Source: Cellulomonas sp. URHE0023 (GTDB taxonomy: Bacteria; Actinomycetota; Actinomycetes; Actinomycetales; Cellulomonadaceae). Taken from it: a stretch of 64,000 nt of DNA. Under the pieces are notes generated by a model, which was not told where the DNA came from, did not search any database, and saw only the letters and a list, made by a program, of their open reading frames with translations. Of this stretch, positions 15,239 to 23,943 are shown in pieces (positions within the stretch are counted from its first letter, which is position 1; every line of letters starts with the position of its first letter). The translations under genes were made by a program, and so were the position numbers. The stretch is from contig NZ_JIAN01000006.1 of the NCBI RefSeq assembly GCF_000688475.1, positions 1 through 64,000 on the forward strand, read 5' to 3'.

Positions 15239-16555
15239 ATGGAAAACTCGCGGGCCGTATCGACGAACCGTCGCACCGAGCTGCCGTGGCCGAGCCTCGC
15301 CGTGCTCGGCGGCGCCACGTTCGTCATGGTGACCGGCGAGATGCTGCCGACAGCCGTGCTGCCGCAGATGAGCGCCGACCTCGACGTCACGCAGGCGCGC
15401 ACAGGCCTGCTCGTCTCCTTCTGGGCCGCGACCGTGGTCCTCGCGACGTTCCCCCTGGTGCGGCTCACTCGCCGCTGGGACCGGCGGAGCGTCGCCTCCG
15501 CGGCGCTGATCGTGTTCGGCGCCGCGTCCGTCGTCACCGCCGTCGCCCCCACGTACGAGATCGCCGCCGGCGGACGGCTGCTCGGCGCCGCCGTGTGCGG
15601 GCTCCTGTGGGCGACCGTCAACGCGCACACCGCCGACATCGTGCCGTCGCAGCACCTCGGTACGGCCGTGTCGGTGGTGCTGGGTGGGGCGACGGTGGGC
15701 ACGGTTGTCGGTGTCCCGCTCGCCAGCCTCGTGGCCCGCGGCTGGGACTGGCGGGTGGCGTTCGGCGCGCTGGGGCTGCTCGGCGTGGTCGCAGCGGTGC
15801 TCGTCCGGACGGTCGTGGCGACGAAGGCCGCGGGGCTCGTCGTCCCGGCGCGCGCGGCTGATGCGGCAGCACGGCGTGACGAGCACGTCGAGGCGCCTGG
15901 GCGGATGCGTCCGGTGCTCGTCGTCTCAGGGCTGGTCGGGCTCGCGCTCGTCGGGCACTTCGCCGCCTTCACGTTCGTCACCCGGCTCGTCGCGGACGCG
16001 GCCGCAGACCTCCCGGGTGGTGTGAGCGGAGCGCTGCTCGTGTTCGGGGCGTCCTCGGCCGTCGGTCTGGTGCTCGTCGGGCGGGTGGGGGACAGGCGGA
16101 CCGCTGCGGCGCTCGTCGCAACGACAGCGCTGGTCGCGTTGTCACTGCTCGCGCTCGTCGTCGCCGGTGGTCGTCCGGCCGCGGGCATGGTGGTGCTCGT
16201 CGTGTGGGGCCTCGCAACGGGCACGCTGCCTCCGCTCGCCCAGACGCTCATCATGCGGAGCGCCGGACCGGAGCACCGGAGCACGGCCGGCTCGGTCATC
16301 CCGGTCGTCTTCAACGGTGGGATCGCCCTGGGTGCCGCCCTCGGCAGCGTCGTCGTCGACCAGCTGGGCACCGAGGCGCTGCCGGTGCCGGCCGCCTTGG
16401 TCGTGGCGGTGTCGACGGTCGGTCTTGCTCTCGCGACGAGGTCCCGGCCGGCCGTCCGGGCAGTCATGGTCCCTGGCGAGCCATCGCAGGCCTCTGCGGC
16501 CAGGCTCGAGCGACCCGCGCAGGAGCTTGTCTCCGGTGACCGGTCCGATGCCTGA
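15239..16555 (+). CDS. MFS exporter, DHA1 (AraJ/chloramphenicol efflux-like)
   Basis: 438 residues from the ATG at 15239, twelve predicted helices. Features of DHA1 pumps: VTGEMLPTAVLPQMSADLDVT in the first helix/loop and LVRLTRRWDRR as motif A. No soluble domains. The upstream frame to 15155 runs through the operator, so it is not used. Natural partner of the divergent MerR regulator: drug or metabolite export on induction. Confidence 0.87.
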   Translation: MENSRAVSTNRRTELPWPSLAVLGGATFVMVTGEMLPTAVLPQMSADLDVTQARTGLLVSFWAATVVLATFPLVRLTRRWDRRSVASAALIVFGAASVVTAVAPTYEIAAGGRLLGAAVCGLLWATVNAHTADIVPSQHLGTAVSVVLGGATVGTVVGVPLASLVARGWDWRVAFGALGLLGVVAAVLVRTVVATKAAGLVVPARAADAAARRDEHVEAPGRMRPVLVVSGLVGLALVGHFAAFTFVTRLVADAAADLPGGVSGALLVFGASSAVGLVLVGRVGDRRTAAALVATTALVALSLLALVVAGGRPAAGMVVLVVWGLATGTLPPLAQTLIMRSAGPEHRSTAGSVIPVVFNGGIALGAALGSVVVDQLGTEALPVPAALVVAVSTVGLALATRSRPAVRAVMVPGEPSQASAARLERPAQELVSGDRSDA

Positions 16556-16904
16556 CCGCGCCAGAATCCCGGCCGCCAAGGCGTGAGACGCCTTGACAGC
16601 ATGTGGACGGACGCGGAAACTCGGAGCATGTCCATCGCCAGGTCCGTGCTCGAGGTCCCGCGTTCTGCGGGATCCGTCAACGCCATGTTGACGCACCGGC
16701 TTGCCTGTCGAATGTGTTGTTGCTGACGACCCAGTCGTGCTCGTCCTCGCAGCCCTGAGGGGCTGACCCGCAGGTCATCGACCTGGTCCGGGGGAGGGCC
16801 TCCCGCCGCACGCGGCGCAGATCTCACCGTGCGCACTCCCGAGCCGATCGGCCGGCGCCGGTGCGAATCACCACACTTCGCGCAGAATCACCGATGGAGC
16901 AGTC
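16556..16904. other. 349-base intergenic stretch
   Basis: Holds an AAGGCG/CGCCTT hairpin (16578-16594) that may end the MFS transcript. I see no convincing coding frame or RNA gene; long frames crossing it on the minus strand are shadows. Confidence 0.5.
16578..16594 (+). terminator. Possible short terminator after MFS gene
   Basis: Six-bp stem AAGGCG (16578-16583) with CGCCTT (16589-16594), five-base loop, 22 bases past the stop. No U tract. Confidence 0.35.
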
Positions 16905-17168
16905 GTGTCCGACCGTACCCGCACCGATGTCCTCACTCTCCAGGCGATCGTCGCCAACGCGTCACCGAGCGCATGGCGCGACGGCCTGGTCGTCTCGCGG
17001 CACCAGGGTCACCTGACCGTCGCACTGCTGGACGGTCAGGTGGTCACCTTGGGCACGTTGGCCGCACCCGAGGTGGGTGAGCCGGTGGCCGTGCACCCGG
17101 TCGCCGGGCTCGTCGCCCTCGGTGAGGTGCGGTTCTCGGTGCGGATTCTCGACGAGACGCCGCGCTAG
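16905..17168 (+). CDS. Small hypothetical protein
   Basis: 87 residues; GTG behind GGAG. Residues 25-80 alternate short beta strands (DGLVVSRHQGHLTVALLDG, VVTLGTLAAPEVGEPVAVHP), suggesting a small beta-barrel. No cysteine, no membrane segment, no recognised family. Its stop overlaps tail-to-tail by three bases with the Met/Cys-rich gene on the other strand. Confidence 0.6.
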   Translation: MSDRTRTDVLTLQAIVANASPSAWRDGLVVSRHQGHLTVALLDGQVVTLGTLAAPEVGEPVAVHPVAGLVALGEVRFSVRILDETPR

Positions 17169-17569
17169 GCCGACTGCATGGCCTCCATGGCCGTCGAGCA
17201 CGCTGCGACCATGGCACGGCAGGCCGCTGCGCAGACGCGGCAGTGCTCGGACATCGACGCGTGCATCTCGCACTCGGCCGCACAGGCCTCACCCATGGCC
17301 ATGCAGCTGGACATCATCGAGGTCATGACGCCCATCTCGTAGCCCGTGGGGCGCAGCATCATCCGCATCATCGTGCCGGCTACGTCCGCGGTGTTCATGC
17401 ACATGGACGCACATCGGCCCATTCCCTCACCGCCGTCAGCGTCGGCGCACATCGTGGCCGCCATAGACGCCGCCGAGCACGCCTCGATGCACCCCTGCAT
17501 CATCGCCATGTCCATACCGGACGTGCCCGCCATGGGCATCGTCTTCATCATGTCCGCCATCATGCTCAT
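17165..17569 (-). CDS. Met/Cys-rich four-helix protein, Csp-like copper storage
   Basis: 134 residues with 12 Cys (27, 31, 41, 53, 57, 89, 96, 100, 110, 113, 117, 124) and about 31 Met. Several Cys are in CxxxC steps (27/31, 53/57, 96/100, 113/117), which place thiols on one face of helices, as in the four-helix-bundle copper storage proteins (Csp; DUF326-like Cys-rich proteins). No signal peptide, so a cytosolic Csp3-like form that would soak up many Cu(I) ions. The N-terminal 1-24 is an additional Met-rich stretch. No copper pump or CsoR is adjacent. Metal identity is inference. Confidence 0.75.
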   Translation of the reverse strand: MSMMADMMKTMPMAGTSGMDMAMMQGCIEACSAASMAATMCADADGGEGMGRCASMCMNTADVAGTMMRMMLRPTGYEMGVMTSMMSSCMAMGEACAAECEMHASMSEHCRVCAAACRAMVAACSTAMEAMQSA

Positions 17570-17813
17570 CGCACTGTGCCCGCTCTCGTCCGTGGGGTCG
17601 CGCCTGACTCGTCGAGGCTACGCTCGGCTCGCGGCCAGGCACCATGCCCCCGCAGAGCCGTTTTGGTGCACGGAGAACCGGTACCCGTGGACGGTCGTGC
17701 ACAGCCGTCTGACCGGGTCAGGCGAGCACGCGACCCCGGCAGGCGCGGCGAGAAGTCCTGGACGAGAGCGGCTCAATGCCGTGACTGCGGCAAGCCGACG
17801 ACCCGGCGAGGCG

Positions 17814-18413
17814 TCACCCAGCGCTCTCGTCGTCCGTGACCGGGCTGACCTCAGCCGGCCAGACCGGGACTCGGTCGCCCTTCCGGCGGATCGGGATGCC
17901 GAGGACCTTGTCCTCCGGGGCGGGAAGAGTGTCCAGGTGCGCGGTCGATTCCGGGAAACCCCCGCCGGGCAGATCGCCGACCCACACGCGCCACAGGTCC
18001 CCACTGAGGTGCACGACGCCCCGGACGGCGACCACGGCGCGGGGCTTGTCAGCCAGCACCTGATCGAACTGCTTCACGCACTCGGGCGGGACGAGCCCCA
18101 CGACGAGGTTGCGCCAGATGACCACGAGGCGATCACCTGAACCGTGGCCGATCTGGAGCAGGTCCGGCACGTCCTGCCCGTCGGCCCGCTCGCTGGTCAG
18201 GAGCGCAGCCGTGATTGACCGCTGCAGTGCGCGGCCCTCAGCGGCCTCGAACCCCTCGACGAGGCGGAAGGGTTGTGTGTTGCGACGGAACAAGTGCACG
18301 CCCCAAGCCTCGCACGGCGGGTCGCCGTTGCAGCCCGTTTCGTCGACATACACGTGTGGCCCGAGGAGGGATGGAAAGCACCCGCCACGAATAACGAAAA
18401 TGCTCGTGCGCAC
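17814..18413 (-). CDS. Hypothetical protein downstream of tRNA cluster
   Basis: 199 residues from a GTG at 18413; the true start may be later because the first about 25 codons are less GC-rich than the rest. Clear actinobacterial codon use from residue 40 on supports coding. Content: HVYVDETGCNGDPPCEAWGV with three Cys near the N-terminus, RLVVIWRNLVVGLVPPECV in the middle, and a GDLWRVWVGDLPGGG region. No membrane segment, no family recognised. It is just beyond the terminator of the tRNA cluster on the same strand, a place where integrated DNA is common, but no integrase or att repeat was seen. Confidence 0.5.
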   Translation of the reverse strand: MRTSIFVIRGGCFPSLLGPHVYVDETGCNGDPPCEAWGVHLFRRNTQPFRLVEGFEAAEGRALQRSITAALLTSERADGQDVPDLLQIGHGSGDRLVVIWRNLVVGLVPPECVKQFDQVLADKPRAVVAVRGVVHLSGDLWRVWVGDLPGGGFPESTAHLDTLPAPEDKVLGIPIRRKGDRVPVWPAEVSPVTDDESAG

Positions 18414-18466
18414 CGCAGCTCGTCCCGAGCTGTCGTTCCGCCGTTCAGATGCGCCACCAGACGAGG

Positions 18467-18500
18467 AGAGGCCGTCTCCGGTGAACCGGAAACGGCCTCT
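18467..18500 (-). terminator. Terminator of the tRNA cluster
   Basis: AGAGGCCGTCTCCGG (18467-18481) pairs with 18486-18500 around a TGAA loop; the single mismatch is a G-U pair in the minus-strand RNA. Lies 15 bases past tRNA-Val. Confidence 0.8.
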
Positions 18501-18515
18501 GACCTGCAGTAATGC

Positions 18516-18590
18516 TGGTGGGCGATACTGGGATCGAACCAGTGACCTCTTCCGTGTCAGGGAAGCGCGCTACCGCTGCGCCAATCGCCC
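18516..18590 (-). tRNA. tRNA-Val(GAC)
   Basis: Cloverleaf with acceptor GGGCGAT/ATCGCCC, anticodon loop CTGACAC (anticodon GAC), T-loop TTCGATC, discriminator A. CCA is encoded at 18518-18516. Confidence 0.96.
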
Positions 18591-18631
18591 GGTGGTGAGA
18601 CCGGGGCACAACAAACTGCACTTGTCCTACG

Positions 18632-18702
18632 AGGTGGAGATGGGATTCGAACCCACGTATACGGCTTTGCAGGCCGCTGCCTCGCCTCTCGGCCACTCCA
18701 CC
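18632..18702 (-). tRNA. tRNA-Cys(GCA)
   Basis: Acceptor GGTGGAG/CTCCACC, anticodon GCA in loop CTGCAAA, T-loop TTCGAAT, discriminator U as required by CysRS. No encoded CCA. Confidence 0.96.
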
Positions 18703-18754
18703 CTGAGACCGCAGTCCAGAGCGGCTGCCAGGCCGATCAGGATGTCTGCCTCCG

Positions 18755-18826
18755 AGCGGACGACGGGATTCGAACCCGCGACCCTCACCTTGGCAAGGTG
18801 ATGCTCTACCACTGAGCCACGTCCGC
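18755..18826 (-). tRNA. tRNA-Gly(GCC)
   Basis: Acceptor GCGGACG/CGTCCGC, anticodon GCC in loop TTGCCAA, T-loop TTCGAAT, discriminator U. First of the Gly-Cys-Val series, an order common in actinobacteria. No encoded CCA. Confidence 0.96.
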
Positions 18827-18871
18827 ACAGCACGTCCGCCGGTTTTCACCGGTGCTCCGTGTGCGTCCCGA

Positions 18872-18902
18872 ACTCTAACTGACGATCTCGGCGAGAGTCC
18901 AA
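18872..18902 (-). promoter_or_regulatory. Promoter of the tRNA-Gly/Cys/Val cluster
   Basis: Minus strand TTGGAC (18902-18897) and TAGAGT (18877-18872) with a 19-base spacer, about 46 bases before tRNA-Gly. Confidence 0.5.
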
Positions 18903-18964
18903 CTGGCCCCTGGCAGACGCGTGACTGAGCGGATCTGCAGCCGTTCTGTGGGTGTCTGTAGCGT

Positions 18965-20050
18965 GTGCGGGTGCCTGAGCGATCCGTCCGACCCCCCGGG
19001 AGCGCGTGGTTCGCCGGGGTCGAGGCGACCGATCTGGTGGAGGTCGTCGACGTCCGCGTGCAGCCCGAGCGTCTGACGGCGGGCTGGTGGGCCGTCGTCG
19101 GTGACTTCGAGGGTCGGGTGCGCGCCTGGCGTTTCGCGACGGTGCGGCCTGCTCAGCCTGGTCGAGCGGCGCGGTGGAACGGTCCGGGTGCCGGGGCGTG
19201 GGCGTCGTCGCTGGACCGCGAGACGTACATGTCGGCGGTCGACGCGGTGCGGTCCCGCATCCAGGAAGGCGACGTCTACCAGGCGAATCTCTGCCGCGTC
19301 CTGTCCGCGCGGGTTCCCGACGAGCCTGACGCCCACGCGTTGGCGGCCGTGCTCGACGCGGGCAACCCTGCGCCCTACGCCGGCGGCGTGCACGTGCCCG
19401 TCGGTGCGTCGGGGGATCCCGTCTGGGTGGTCTCGGCGTCTCCCGAGCTGTTCCTGCGGGTGGCCGACGGGATCGTCTCGTCGGGGCCGATCAAGGGCAC
19501 GGCGGCAACGGCGGAAGGGTTGACCGCGAAGGACCGCGCCGAGAACGTCATGATCACGGACCTGGTCCGCAACGACCTCCAGCGCGTCTGTGCGCCCGGA
19601 ACGGTCGAGGTGACGACGTTGCTGGGTGAGGAACGTCACCCTGGGCTCGTCCACCTCGTCTCGACCGTTCAGGGGGTGCTGGACCCCACGGTGCTGGCGG
19701 CGCCCGACCTGTGGGCCCAGTTGCTCGACGCCACGTACCCGCCGGGTTCGGTCTCGGGCGCTCCGAAGTCGTCGGCGCTGCAGATCATCGAGGAGCTCGA
19801 GCGAGAGGCACGCGGGCCGTACTGCGGCGCGGTCGGTTGGATCGAGGTGGCGCCGGACGGCTCCGTCCGCGCCGAGCTGGCGGTCGGTATCCGGACGTTC
19901 TGGTGGTCCGACGGTGTGCTGCGGTTCGGCACGGGGGCGGGGATCACGTGGGGGAGCGACGCGGCAGGGGAGTGGACGGAGACGGAGCTCAAGGCGGCTC
20001 GGCTCGTCGGCCTCGCGTCCAACGTCGATGTCGGCCCGGTGTCAGACTGA
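18965..20050 (+). CDS. pabB: Aminodeoxychorismate synthase component I
   Basis: 361 residues; GTG start (a second GTG at 18971 is possible). Chorismate-binding fold with the PIKGT signature at about 178; the Lys in this motif marks PabB (4-amino-4-deoxychorismate formation), where TrpE has PIAGT. Other landmarks: EGDVYQANLCR and DLVRNDLQR, and PPGSVSGAPK near 260. The N-terminal domain is short (about 70 residues) and no tryptophan site is obvious, which also argues against TrpE. Followed after four bases by pabC; together they make p-aminobenzoate for folate. The pabA glutaminase is not in the window. Confidence 0.88.
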   Translation: MRVPERSVRPPGSAWFAGVEATDLVEVVDVRVQPERLTAGWWAVVGDFEGRVRAWRFATVRPAQPGRAARWNGPGAGAWASSLDRETYMSAVDAVRSRIQEGDVYQANLCRVLSARVPDEPDAHALAAVLDAGNPAPYAGGVHVPVGASGDPVWVVSASPELFLRVADGIVSSGPIKGTAATAEGLTAKDRAENVMITDLVRNDLQRVCAPGTVEVTTLLGEERHPGLVHLVSTVQGVLDPTVLAAPDLWAQLLDATYPPGSVSGAPKSSALQIIEELEREARGPYCGAVGWIEVAPDGSVRAELAVGIRTFWWSDGVLRFGTGAGITWGSDAAGEWTETELKAARLVGLASNVDVGPVSD

Positions 20051-20054
20051 CCCG

Positions 20055-20918
20055 ATGAGCGTGGTGATCTGGTCCGACGGCCGTCTGTACGGCCCTGATG
20101 AGCCCCTGGTCAGCGGAGTGGACCACGGGCTGACGGTCGGCGACGGGGTGTTCGAGACGTGTGCCGTCTACGGCGGCACGGCGTTCGCGCTGAGCCGTCA
20201 CCTGCAGCGCCTGCGGCGCTCGGCCCTGGGCCTCGGCCTGGCGGAGCCCGATCTCGACGTGGTCCGTGAGGGTGTCCGGGCCGTGCTGGCTGCCGCCGGC
20301 CCGGATGTCGGGCGCCTGCGGATCACTCTCACGGGTGGGACGGGACCGCTCGGCTCGAACCGGCTGCCTCTGCAGGACCAGCGCCAGAACCTTCTCGTGC
20401 TCGCGGGTCCGGCAGCCCCGACCGCGGTGTCCCGCGTCGTCCGTGTGCCGTGGGTCCGTAACGAGCGATCGGCCGTGGCGGGCCTGAAGACGACGTCGTA
20501 TGCCGAGAACGTCGTCGCGGTCGCGCAGGCCTACCGTCGCGGCGCAGACGAGGCGGTTCTCGCGAACACCGTCGGCGAGCTGTGCGAGGGAACTGCGTCC
20601 AACGTCTTCGTGGAACGGGACGGCGAGCTCGTCACTCCTCCACTGTCCAGCGGATGCCTCGCGGGCATCACGCGCGAGCTGCTGCTCGAGTGGGCTGAGC
20701 ACGAGGGGCTGCCCGTGCGCGAGGCTTCACCAGGCGAGCTCCGCTACGAGGTGCTCGACGATGTGGTCAGTGGCACGGCGCAGCTGATGATGAGCGGCTC
20801 GATCCGCAACGTCTCACCGGTGGTCAGCCTGGATGGTGTGACTGTGCCTGCCGGCCCGATCTCCCTGGAGGCGCAGATCCTGTTCCAGAAGCGCCTCTCC
20901 GACGACCTCGACCCCTGA
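20055..20918 (+). CDS. pabC: Aminodeoxychorismate lyase (class IV PLP enzyme)
   Basis: 287 residues; ATG four bases after the pabB stop. Fold-type IV PLP signature: catalytic Lys in GLKTTSYAENV (about 143) and the ELCEGTASNVFVERDG strand-turn near 176. Dispensable tail LEAQILFQKRL. Releases pyruvate from aminodeoxychorismate to give p-aminobenzoate. A D-amino-acid or branched-chain transaminase is the main alternative within the family, but the neighbour decides for PabC. Confidence 0.88.
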   Translation: MSVVIWSDGRLYGPDEPLVSGVDHGLTVGDGVFETCAVYGGTAFALSRHLQRLRRSALGLGLAEPDLDVVREGVRAVLAAAGPDVGRLRITLTGGTGPLGSNRLPLQDQRQNLLVLAGPAAPTAVSRVVRVPWVRNERSAVAGLKTTSYAENVVAVAQAYRRGADEAVLANTVGELCEGTASNVFVERDGELVTPPLSSGCLAGITRELLLEWAEHEGLPVREASPGELRYEVLDDVVSGTAQLMMSGSIRNVSPVVSLDGVTVPAGPISLEAQILFQKRLSDDLDP

Positions 20919-20923
20919 CACAG

Positions 20924-20959
20924 CGACGACCGGTCCCGCTGAAGCGGAGCCGGTCGTCG
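20924..20959. terminator. Bidirectional terminator pabC / ssgA-like
   Basis: CGACGACCGG (20924-20933) pairs with CCGGTCGTCG (20950-20959), with an inner CCGC-TGAA-GCGG stem. Sits between the stops of two convergent genes. Confidence 0.75.
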
Positions 20960-20971
20960 GAGATAGAGGTG

Positions 20972-21400
20972 TCAGGCGGTCAGCAGCGCGGCGATCAGGG
21001 CCGTGATCTCGCCTTCCATGCGGTCACTCTCGGTACCGAGAGGCACCAGTGCCTCGGTTCCGGCGAGGAACCTTTCGATGGGCTCGGTGGGCGCCGCGAG
21101 GAGCGCGCTGCCCTCGACGCCACTGAGCGACACGAGGGTGTAATCGGGGTCTTCGTCTCGCCACACCTGGACGTCGCCCGTTCCCGCCGGAGCTTCGGCG
21201 GTAGCGTGCATCCCCAGGGAGAGCAGTTCGCGTCCCACGAGCCAGGTCGACATCGTGTGCGGGCCGGTGAAGACCGCGCGCACGGTGTACGGATCTGTGG
21301 TTCGGAACGAGAACTCTGCACTCACCGGGATGACGCTCGCGTCGGATCCGATGAGCTGCATGGCGACGACCTCGACGACGTCGTAGGTCGAGCTCGTCAT
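20972..21400 (-). CDS. SsgA-like sporulation/cell-division regulator
   Basis: 142 residues from the ATG at 21400, behind AGGAGG. Residues 30-140 follow the SsgA/SsgB pattern closely: FRTTDPYTVRAVF, WLVGRELLSLGMHATA, GTGDVQVW, VSLSGVEGSALLAAP and IERFLAGTEALVPLGTESD. In streptomycetes SsgB recruits FtsZ to future septa; homologues in non-sporulating Micrococcales presumably act in division or growth control. No SsgA-related neighbours. Single gene with a shared terminator. Confidence 0.9.
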   Translation of the reverse strand: MTSSTYDVVEVVAMQLIGSDASVIPVSAEFSFRTTDPYTVRAVFTGPHTMSTWLVGRELLSLGMHATAEAPAGTGDVQVWRDEDPDYTLVSLSGVEGSALLAAPTEPIERFLAGTEALVPLGTESDRMEGEITALIAALLTA

Positions 21401-21713
21401 CGGGTCCTCCTGTTCGCAAGGGCTGGAGGTCCCATCATGGCAGGACGAATGCCGGATTGGACCGGTACCGCCCCCTAGTTCACCCGGAGGGACGCGCTCT
21501 CGATCGAGTGAAGGGTGTCGGCACCCGGTACCGGACGGACGTGAGCTCAGCCATGAGAGCGCGAACATGCGCTGATCAGCGCTTTGCCGCCCTCACGGAT
21601 GCACCAGTTCGGAATCTCGGCGACTGCCAGGTAGCATTCCCTCGACATCACCCGCTGGTGATGCTCGCCGCAGGACACGCGCGTGTCGCAACGGTGAACA
21701 TCATGTGGGGGAT
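21401..21713. other. 313-base intergenic stretch before tRNA-Val
   Basis: No convincing gene. A TAGCAT (21632-21637) could be a -10 box of the tRNA-Val; the same GGTAGCAT octamer recurs at 21873-21880 ahead of thrS. No good -35 accompanies either. Confidence 0.4.
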
Positions 21714-21786
21714 GGGCGATTGGCTCAGTTGGTAGAGCGCCTCGTTCACACCGAGGAGGTCATCGGTTCGAGTCCGGTATCGCCCA
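21714..21786 (+). tRNA. tRNA-Val(CAC)
   Basis: Acceptor GGGCGAT/ATCGCCC, anticodon loop TTCACAC (anticodon CAC), T-loop TTCGAGT, discriminator A, no encoded CCA. Shares the acceptor stem with the GAC isoacceptor 3 kb away. Confidence 0.97.
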
Positions 21787-21794
21787 CGTTCACC

Positions 21795-21826
21795 AGGAGG
21801 GGTCGGCCCGCGGGCCGACCCCTCCT
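21795..21826 (+). terminator. Perfect 32-bp palindrome terminator after tRNA-Val
   Basis: AGGAGGGGTCGGCCCG (21795-21810) is followed directly by its reverse complement (21811-21826). It ends the tRNA transcript and isolates thrS. Confidence 0.85.
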
Positions 21827-21927
21827 GTCGTCCCCGGCCGCCGAGTAAGCCGTCGGACCGGTACCTTCCCGCCGGTAGCATCGAGTGGCCTGCCGCCCGG
21901 GCGGGCGCCACGAAGGAGGCAGTACCG

Positions 21928-23940
21928 GTGCCCGAGCTCATCACCCTCACCGTCGACGGGATCGCGACCACGGTGGAGCCGGGGACGACGGGTACCGACC
22001 TGTTCTCCGCCCGGCGCGACGTCGTCGTCGTCCGCGTGGACGGCGAGCTGCGCGACCTGCACCTGCCCCTGACCGAAGGCGCGGTCGTCGAGGCCGTGAC
22101 CATCGAGGAGCCTGACGGTCTCGCGGTCCTGCGGCACTCTGCGGCTCACGTGCTCGCGCAGGCAGTACAGGAGGTCGTCCCGACGGCCAAGCTCGGCATC
22201 GGTCCGCCGATCACCGACGGCTTCTACTACGACTTCGACGTGGACGTGCCGTTCACGCCGGAGGACCTCAAGGCGATCGAGAAGGTCATGGGCCGGATCG
22301 CCAAGGAGGGCCAGACCTTCCGTCGGTGGGACGTCACCGAGGACGAGGCGCGCCACGAGCTGCGCGACGAGCCCTACAAGCTCGAGCTCATCGGCCTGAA
22401 GGGCGACCCGGCCGCAGCCGAGGGCGCGTCGGTCGAGGTAGGCCTGGGCGGCCTGAGCATCTACCAGAACGTTCGCGGCGCCGGCCGCGAGACCGAGCAG
22501 GTCGTGTGGCAGGACCTGTGCCGTGGACCGCACATCCCGAGCACGCGTCTGCTGGGCAACGGGTTCCAGCTCACCCGTTCGGCGGCGGCGTACTGGCGGG
22601 GCAGCGAGAAGAACCCCCAGCTGCAGCGCGTCTACGGCACCGCGTGGCCGACGAAGGACGAGCTGCGCGCGTACCTCGAGCGCATCGCCGAGGCGGAGCG
22701 TCGTGACCACCGGCGGCTGGGCACCGAGCTCGACCTGTTCTCCTTCCCGGAGGAGATCGGCTCGGGCCTGGCGGTGTTCCACCCCAAGGGCGGCGTGATC
22801 CGCATGGAGATGGAGCACTACAGCCGCCTGCGCCACGTGCAGGGTGGCTACGAGTTCGTGAACACCCCGCACATCACCAAGAGCAAGCTGTACGAGATCT
22901 CGGGTCACCTCGACTGGTACGCCGAGGGCATGTACCCGCCGATGACGCTCGACGAGGAGCGCGACGCCGAGGGCCACGTGCGCAAGGCCGGGCAGCAGTA
23001 CTACCTCAAGCCCATGAACTGCCCGATGCACAACCTGATCTTCGCGGCGCGTGGCCGGTCCTACCGGGAGCTGCCGTTGCGGCTCTTCGAGTTCGGCACC
23101 GTCTACCGGTACGAGAAGTCCGGCGTGGTGCACGGCATGACGCGCGCCCGCGGGTTCACGCAGGACGACGCCCACATCTACTGCACCCGCGAGCAGATGG
23201 CGGACGAGCTCACCACGACGCTGAAGTTCGTCCTCGACCTGCTCAAGGACTACGGGCTCGACGACTACTACCTGGAGCTCTCGACCAAGAACCCCGACAA
23301 GTCGGTGGGTTCCGACGAGGTCTGGGAAGAGGCCACCGAGACCCTGCGCGCGGTCGCTGAGGCCTCTGGTCTCGACCTGGTACCCGACCCGGGCGGCGCC
23401 GCGTTCTACGGCCCGAAGATCTCCGTGCAGGTCAAGGACGCCCTCGGTCGCACCTGGCAGATGTCGACGATCCAGCTCGACTTCAACCTGCCCGAGAGGT
23501 TCGAGCTCGAGTACACCGCCTCGGACGGCAGCCGGCAGCGGCCCGTCATGATCCACCGCGCGCTGTTCGGCTCCGTCGAGCGGTTCTTCGCGGTGCTGAC
23601 CGAGCACTACGGCGGCGCGTTCCCGGCCTGGCTCGCTCCCGTGCAGGTGCTCGCGGTGCCGGTCGCGGAGCCGTTCGAGCCGTACCTCGACGAGGTCGTC
23701 GCACAGCTGAGGGCCCAGGGGATCAGGGCGGAGGTCGACCGTTCCGACGACAGGTTCGGCAAGAAGATCCGCAACGCGAGCACGCAGAAGATCCCGTTCG
23801 TGCTCATCGCAGGCGGTGAGGACGCCGAAGCCGGCGCAGTCTCGTTCCGGTACCGGGACGGGCATCAGGAGAACGGGGTGCCGGTCGCTGAGGCGGTCGA
23901 GCGCATCGTCTCCGCCGTGCGCGACCGGGTCCAGGTCTGA
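21928..23940 (+). CDS. thrS: Threonyl-tRNA synthetase
   Basis: 670 residues; GTG behind GAAGGAGG. Domain order: TGS (1-60), editing domain with HSAAH at 70-74, class II catalytic core from about 270 with the zinc-ligand region [10 protein letters not shown], motif 2 FRYEKSG-like ([13 protein letters not shown]), motif 3 [11 protein letters not shown], and anticodon-binding domain from about 565. Complete and of normal length, so it charges and proofreads tRNA-Thr. Followed after three bases by the HIT gene. No T-box leader is seen. Confidence 0.97.
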   Translation: MPELITLTVDGIATTVEPGTTGTDLFSARRDVVVVRVDGELRDLHLPLTEGAVVEAVTIEEPDGLAVLRHSAAHVLAQAVQEVVPTAKLGIGPPITDGFYYDFDVDVPFTPEDLKAIEKVMGRIAKEGQTFRRWDVTEDEARHELRDEPYKLELIGLKGDPAAAEGASVEVGLGGLSIYQNVRGAGRETEQVVWQDLCRGPHIPSTRLLGNGFQLTRSAAAYWRGSEKNPQLQRVYGTAWPTKDELRAYLERIAEAERRDHRRLGTELDLFSFPEEIGSGLAVFHPKGGVIRMEMEHYSRLRHVQGGYEFVNTPHITKSKLYEISGHLDWYAEGMYPPMTLDEERDAEGHVRKAGQQYYLKPMNCPMHNLIFAARGRSYRELPLRLFEFGTVYRYEKSGVVHGMTRARGFTQDDAHIYCTREQMADELTTTLKFVLDLLKDYGLDDYYLELSTKNPDKSVGSDEVWEEATETLRAVAEASGLDLVPDPGGAAFYGPKISVQVKDALGRTWQMSTIQLDFNLPERFELEYTASDGSRQRPVMIHRALFGSVERFFAVLTEHYGGAFPAWLAPVQVLAVPVAEPFEPYLDEVVAQLRAQGIRAEVDRSDDRFGKKIRNASTQKIPFVLIAGGEDAEAGAVSFRYRDGHQENGVPVAEAVERIVSAVRDRVQV

Positions 23941-23943
23941 CGC

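Noticed and set aside
15184..16836. Upstream part of a 694-residue minus-strand frame ending in the MerR gene
   Set aside because: Only the last 143 residues look like a protein (MerR). The rest is antisense to the MFS gene and crosses its promoter.
13529..17569. A type VI secretion or linked metal-handling gene cluster
   Set aside because: Hcp, VIT, MerR-MFS and Csp-like genes are neighbours but in separate units with different orientations; nothing ties them into one system.
21827..21927. T-box leader before thrS
   Set aside because: The 101 bases between the tRNA terminator and thrS are too short and contain no T-box sequence.
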